Source of the DNA: Paludibacteraceae bacterium
GTDB taxonomy: Bacteria > Bacteroidota > Bacteroidia > Bacteroidales > Paludibacteraceae
DNA length: 34,598 nt
Assembly (NCBI GenBank): GCA_017551025.1
Contig: JAFZNG010000035.1
Location: 1-34,598 of the forward strand
Direction: 5' to 3'
The translations under genes were made by a program, and so were the position numbers. Positions 31,707-34,598 of the stretch are shown here, piece after piece (position 1 is the stretch's first letter; every line of letters begins with the position of its first letter). The notes beneath the pieces are model-generated. The model was not told the DNA's origin. It worked only from the letters and a program-made list of their open reading frames with translations, and searched no databases.

Positions 31707-32114
31707 CTATTGTTTGCCGAGTCTTAATCCATTGCAATGGTAATATCCCAACGAAAGAGAATCTATTATCAGCGTATCTCCTATTATGCGGAAAGTAGTT
31801 GTTGATTCAATTGGCAGATTCCAAAAGGTTTCGTCATAGTAGCAATGTAGTTTGTTGCTTCCTATAACCGAATAGTTAAAATTCACGCTATCACCAGGAT
31901 ATATAATATCATCTTTATCTAAAACGGTTGTGTCCGGTATGACTTGATAGAGAGCTGACCCATCTTTTCGAAAAGTGATTGATGTAATCATATCTTTGAC
32001 ATGATAAGGCTCAGACCATCTGCCAATCAGTTGCTTTTCGATAGGTTCATTTGTCTCACATGCCGTGCATAATACAGCCAAAAGGCCTGCGATAAGAAAG
32101 ATTTTCGTTTTCAT
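31707..32114 (-). CDS. Small lipoprotein, lipocalin-like, function unknown
   Basis: A protein of 135 residues from ATG 32114 (MKTKIFLIAGLLAVL). Signal peptide with the Cys of CTACE at about residue 19 as lipid site; the lipobox is slightly atypical. A longer reading from 32183 is rejected because it runs through the promoter at 32153-32184. The mature part starts NEPIEKQLIGRWSEPYHV and continues TSITFRKDGSALYQVI, the pattern of short lipocalin-like or DUF-type lipoproteins of Bacteroidota (the GRW motif near the N-terminus). No partner is suggested by position; it is more AT-rich than the operons to the left. Confidence 0.75.
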   Translation of the reverse strand: MKTKIFLIAGLLAVLCTACETNEPIEKQLIGRWSEPYHVKDMITSITFRKDGSALYQVIPDTTVLDKDDIIYPGDSVNFNYSVIGSNKLHCYYDETFWNLPIESTTTFRIIGDTLIIDSLSLGYYHCNGLRLGKQ

Positions 32115-32143
32115 AATGCTCAACAATTTAGTGTGTTCGTTGA

Positions 32144-32210
32144 ATTTTGGCGCAAAATTAGTAAAATTTTTACGGATTTGCAAATAAATTTACATATTTT
32201 GCGCCAAAAT
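32144..32210. promoter_or_regulatory. Perfect 15-bp inverted repeat around the lipoprotein promoter
   Basis: ATTTTGGCGCAAAAT (32144-32158) and its exact reverse complement (32196-32210) are 37 bases apart. The left arm covers the -7 element; the right arm lies upstream of the -33 element and 13 bases past the protease stop. Possible operator pair or cruciform. Confidence 0.65.
32153..32184 (-). promoter_or_regulatory. Lipoprotein promoter TTTG-N20-TAATTTTG
   Basis: On the minus strand TTTG (32184-32181) and TAATTTTG (32160-32153) are exactly 20 bases apart, 39 bases before the ATG at 32114. Confidence 0.75.
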
Positions 32211-32222
32211 GACATGTTTTTC

Positions 32223-34463
32223 TTAAATCTGTACTTTTGTTTGAGCGATTATACAGCCATTTGCTTTAAGCGACAGTATATATATTCCTTGTGGCAGGGC
32301 GCTTATATTCAACCGCTCAATAGCGTTGTTTATCGGCCTTATCGCCATGCGCCCATAAATACTATGTTCGATCTCTAATGTGTATTCACAATTCTCTTCA
32401 AGTTGCGCTGGTAGATGTTCCTGATCATCGCTCTCATCATATATCGAGACAACGAGTTGTCCCCCATCAACATAGCCGCTCAAAAAATGGAATTGACGGG
32501 ATACCACGAATTGATATATGTTGGATTGAGCCGGTCCGCAATCACCGGATAGATTTATTGCATAGATGTTTAGACTATCCTGTTGTCCTAGTTTGACGTT
32601 TGGAGATGTGTATGTCAGCGTTCTCCCATAATAATAGTTTGTAACTACCGCAGGAGGAAGGGATGGTAAATGATTTGGTATTATTTTTTTTACAGTCCAT
32701 TGCAGTAATGAGTCAGGCACGCCAATGCAATTTGTGATTGTAAAAGTACGAGTTGTATTCGGGAGCCAAAGTGTTGCAAAACTGCTTGCCGAAATAGTCG
32801 GGATGTCCGTTTTAGTATGTCTAAGAGATTTCGTATACGTATTAGATCCGGAATTAGAACTGATGGTCACGGACAAATATTTTCGCTTGTCCACCATTCC
32901 TATTGAATCTAGACCTCCTTTGGCGGGAAGTTCGTACTCAGTACATGCTATCAGTACAGTATCTTGACTATTGGAGCCGACTATAGAATAGACCGGGCTG
33001 TCATACGATCCGTTATACACGCTCCAAGTTACAGTTTCTCCCTGCAGAGGCTGATTTTTTAGATAATATTTTGCTGTATCGCACATAATGTCAGGACCTT
33101 GAAGCGGCAATCTTGCCTTTGCTTCTAAAACCGCAGCATACGCATCAACTAATCCATAGCCCATCTCTATATTCCATGTACCATTTGGATGGTTTGAGTG
33201 AGATGTATATGAATAACCTCCTACCTTTTGTGCAGTAGATTCAATAATATCAATTATCTCTTCTCTAGTTAAATCAGGATTTATGGAGAGCATCAATGCC
33301 ATAACACCAGAAACTTGAGGGGCAGCAAAGGATGTTCCGCTTGAAACTCTATAGATTGATGATTCTGACGATAAATTTAATCCATGTATATCTTCACCGG
33401 GAGCAACGAGCCTTAGATTCGAACCATAATTTGATATTGACGCTCTTTCAAAATCTTGGTTTATTGCTCCTACTGCAACTACTGTGGTATCTGAAGCGGG
33501 GAATGTTATATATGAATAGCTTTCATTTCCCGATGCACAAACCACTAATACGTTGTTGCTTTTTGCATATAGTAAAGCAGCTTTTATTGAGTTAGTCTCC
33601 ATGCATGACAAACTGAATTGTATTATTCTGGCTCCATTATCTACTGCTGCAATAATTGCATCATCAATGACGGCGGAGTTTGGATAATCCATCCCCACAC
33701 AATATGGAATAATACTAACACCGCGAGAGTTCCAGCCTCCTGCTATTCCGGATATCCCCAAATCATTATTTGTTTTGGCACCGATAATGCCTGCTACAAA
33801 TGTTCCATGATAAAAACTTCCCCTAGAATCATTTGAGTTTAAATCAAAATTCCAACCTTTATAATCATCAACAAAACTATTCAAATCATCATCTATATGA
33901 TTTCCGGAATTTGGATTATTCGGAGATGCCCAATCATTTTCTTGCGCATTACAGAATACATTCTGGTATAAATCACTTCCTTTTCCTAAGTCGGGATGCT
34001 CCCAATCAGTGCCGGAATCTAAAACTGCTACCTTGATAGATGGGCTACCAGTAGTAAATACCCATGCTTGAGGTACATTAATCGCGTTAAGATGCCACAT
34101 ATCATTCCAATGCTCATCATTGGGGATAAAATCGTTGTATGTACCTTCACTATTATAGTCAATACTTGAGATATTCTCATCAGTTTCTAAAGCACTAACA
34201 AATTCATCAAAAGAAGAATTACGCGAGATTTCTATATCCGCATAATTGAGTTTGTTATACCTAATGACTTGGTATTTAGTTTGTAGGAGTGATATATCAA
34301 TGTATTTTACCGTTACTATAGGTAATACTTTGTATTCTCTATTATTGTCGATAACATAAATTGTATCATTCTTTGTTATGATAGATTGTTGAACTTTACC
34401 ATTTGCAAATAATTCGCCAATGCATAGTAAAGTGAAAATGTATAATAGAAATCGCTTTTTCAT
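32223..34463 (-). CDS. Secreted subtilisin-like serine protease (S8) with probable type IX sorting tail
   Basis: A protein of 746 residues. Signal peptide ~1-20 (ending LFA), propeptide-like region ~25-110, then the subtilase domain with the full triad: Asp149 (AVLDSGTDWEHPD), His219 (YHGTFVAGIIG), Ser378 (SSGTSFAAPQVSG), and oxyanion Asn313 (CASGNES). The protease should be active. Beta-rich domains follow (~450-650). The last ~80 residues (ERLNISALPQGIYILSLKAN) look like a type A sorting domain of the type IX secretion system, so export to the surface or medium is likely. It is clearly AT-rich with A/T-ending codons, unlike the genes to its left, which suggests transfer or a separate genomic compartment. 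Three bases separate it from the upstream gene. Confidence 0.88.
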   Translation of the reverse strand: MKKRFLLYIFTLLCIGELFANGKVQQSIITKNDTIYVIDNNREYKVLPIVTVKYIDISLLQTKYQVIRYNKLNYADIEISRNSSFDEFVSALETDENISSIDYNSEGTYNDFIPNDEHWNDMWHLNAINVPQAWVFTTGSPSIKVAVLDSGTDWEHPDLGKGSDLYQNVFCNAQENDWASPNNPNSGNHIDDDLNSFVDDYKGWNFDLNSNDSRGSFYHGTFVAGIIGAKTNNDLGISGIAGGWNSRGVSIIPYCVGMDYPNSAVIDDAIIAAVDNGARIIQFSLSCMETNSIKAALLYAKSNNVLVVCASGNESYSYITFPASDTTVVAVGAINQDFERASISNYGSNLRLVAPGEDIHGLNLSSESSIYRVSSGTSFAAPQVSGVMALMLSINPDLTREEIIDIIESTAQKVGGYSYTSHSNHPNGTWNIEMGYGLVDAYAAVLEAKARLPLQGPDIMCDTAKYYLKNQPLQGETVTWSVYNGSYDSPVYSIVGSNSQDTVLIACTEYELPAKGGLDSIGMVDKRKYLSVTISSNSGSNTYTKSLRHTKTDIPTISASSFATLWLPNTTRTFTITNCIGVPDSLLQWTVKKIIPNHLPSLPPAVVTNYYYGRTLTYTSPNVKLGQQDSLNIYAINLSGDCGPAQSNIYQFVVSRQFHFLSGYVDGGQLVVSIYDESDDQEHLPAQLEENCEYTLEIEHSIYGRMAIRPINNAIERLNISALPQGIYILSLKANGCIIAQTKVQI

Positions 34464-34466
34464 AAA

Positions 34467-34598
34467 TTAATATTTATTAATGATTTGTACAATTGGCCTT
34501 ATGTGTTTGATAGCATCCTTTGGAAAATCATAGACATCGTACGCGTATACGTAATCTATTGCATCATAACATTCCAAGCATTTTCTGATGGTAATGAA
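34467..34598 (-). CDS. C-terminal end of an unknown protein (continues beyond window)
   Basis: On the minus strand a frame is open from the window edge for 43 codons and stops with TAA at 34469-34467. The visible end reads CLECYDAIDYVYAYDVYDF then PKDAIKHIRPIVQIINKY. It is AT-rich like the protease gene and ends 3 bases before its ATG, so the two are probably cotranscribed. I do not recognise the family. Confidence 0.5.
   Translation of the reverse strand, partial: FITIRKCLECYDAIDYVYAYDVYDFPKDAIKHIRPIVQIINKY

Noticed and set aside
32115-32183. Upstream Met extension of the small lipoprotein
   Set aside because: It reads through the promoter at 32153-32184 and masks the lipoprotein signal.
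1-34598. tRNA, rRNA, insertion sequences or prophage genes
   Set aside because: No cloverleaf, ribosomal RNA segment, transposase or integrase motif was seen in the window.

Overview
The window looks like a chromosomal segment of a member of the Bacteroidales (Bacteroidota), probably an anaerobic gut or rumen type. Evidence: a SusC/SusD pair, promoters of the Bacteroidota type (TTTG, 20 bases, TAnnTTTG), almost no Shine-Dalgarno sites, a Bacteroidota-style ParC, a fused NfnA/B-like flavoprotein, OstA-like and SurA-like envelope genes, and a subtilase with a probable type IX secretion tail. Most of the window is moderately GC-rich; the last ~2.9 kb is visibly AT-rich.

Layout. (1) 2-343: 3' end of a small conserved protein. 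(2) 431-2764, minus: tryptophanase (tnaA) and an AraC-type regulator. (3) 2940-17077, plus: a compact cellulose/beta-glucan utilisation locus, divergent from the AraC gene: cellobiose phosphorylase (GH94), secreted GH5 endoglucanase, SusC, SusD, a surface glycan-binding lipoprotein, a GPH-type sugar symporter, a lipoprotein GH9 glucanase and an aldose 1-epimerase, closed by a terminator. (4) 17197-23279, plus: a 54-residue membrane protein coupled to parC, the Nfn-like fusion, and a second AraC-type regulator. (5) 30908-23194, minus: SurA-like PPIase, OstA-like protein, outer-membrane barrel, DnaG primase, radical SAM protein and a glycosyltransferase, close-packed as one operon. (6) 31220-31623, plus: a small gene that appears frameshifted. 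(7) 34598-31707, minus: the C-terminal end of an unknown protein, an S8 protease and a small lipoprotein.

How the locus should work: GH5 and GH9 cut the beta-glucan at or outside the surface, SusC/SusD and the binding lipoprotein capture and import oligosaccharides, the symporter brings disaccharide into the cytoplasm, and GH94 splits it with phosphate to glucose 1-phosphate and glucose. This saves one ATP compared with hydrolysis. Control is probably by the divergent AraC protein; no hybrid two-component sensor is present.

The most unusual feature is a set of short tandem repeats scattered over the window. Most have a 7-base period although their sequences differ (TTAAAAA, GTCGAAA, ACAAATC, TAACCCA, AACCTTT, TGGTGTA types). 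They lie both between genes and, in frame, inside linkers or loops of at least four enzymes. A second element, AAAGACCGCT-N1-2-CGCT(C/G)AAAG, occurs about ten times within coding sequence, is read in different frames, and in reverse orientation encodes the hydrophobic core of two lipoprotein signal peptides. I could run no searches; family assignments rest on motifs and remembered family sequences.
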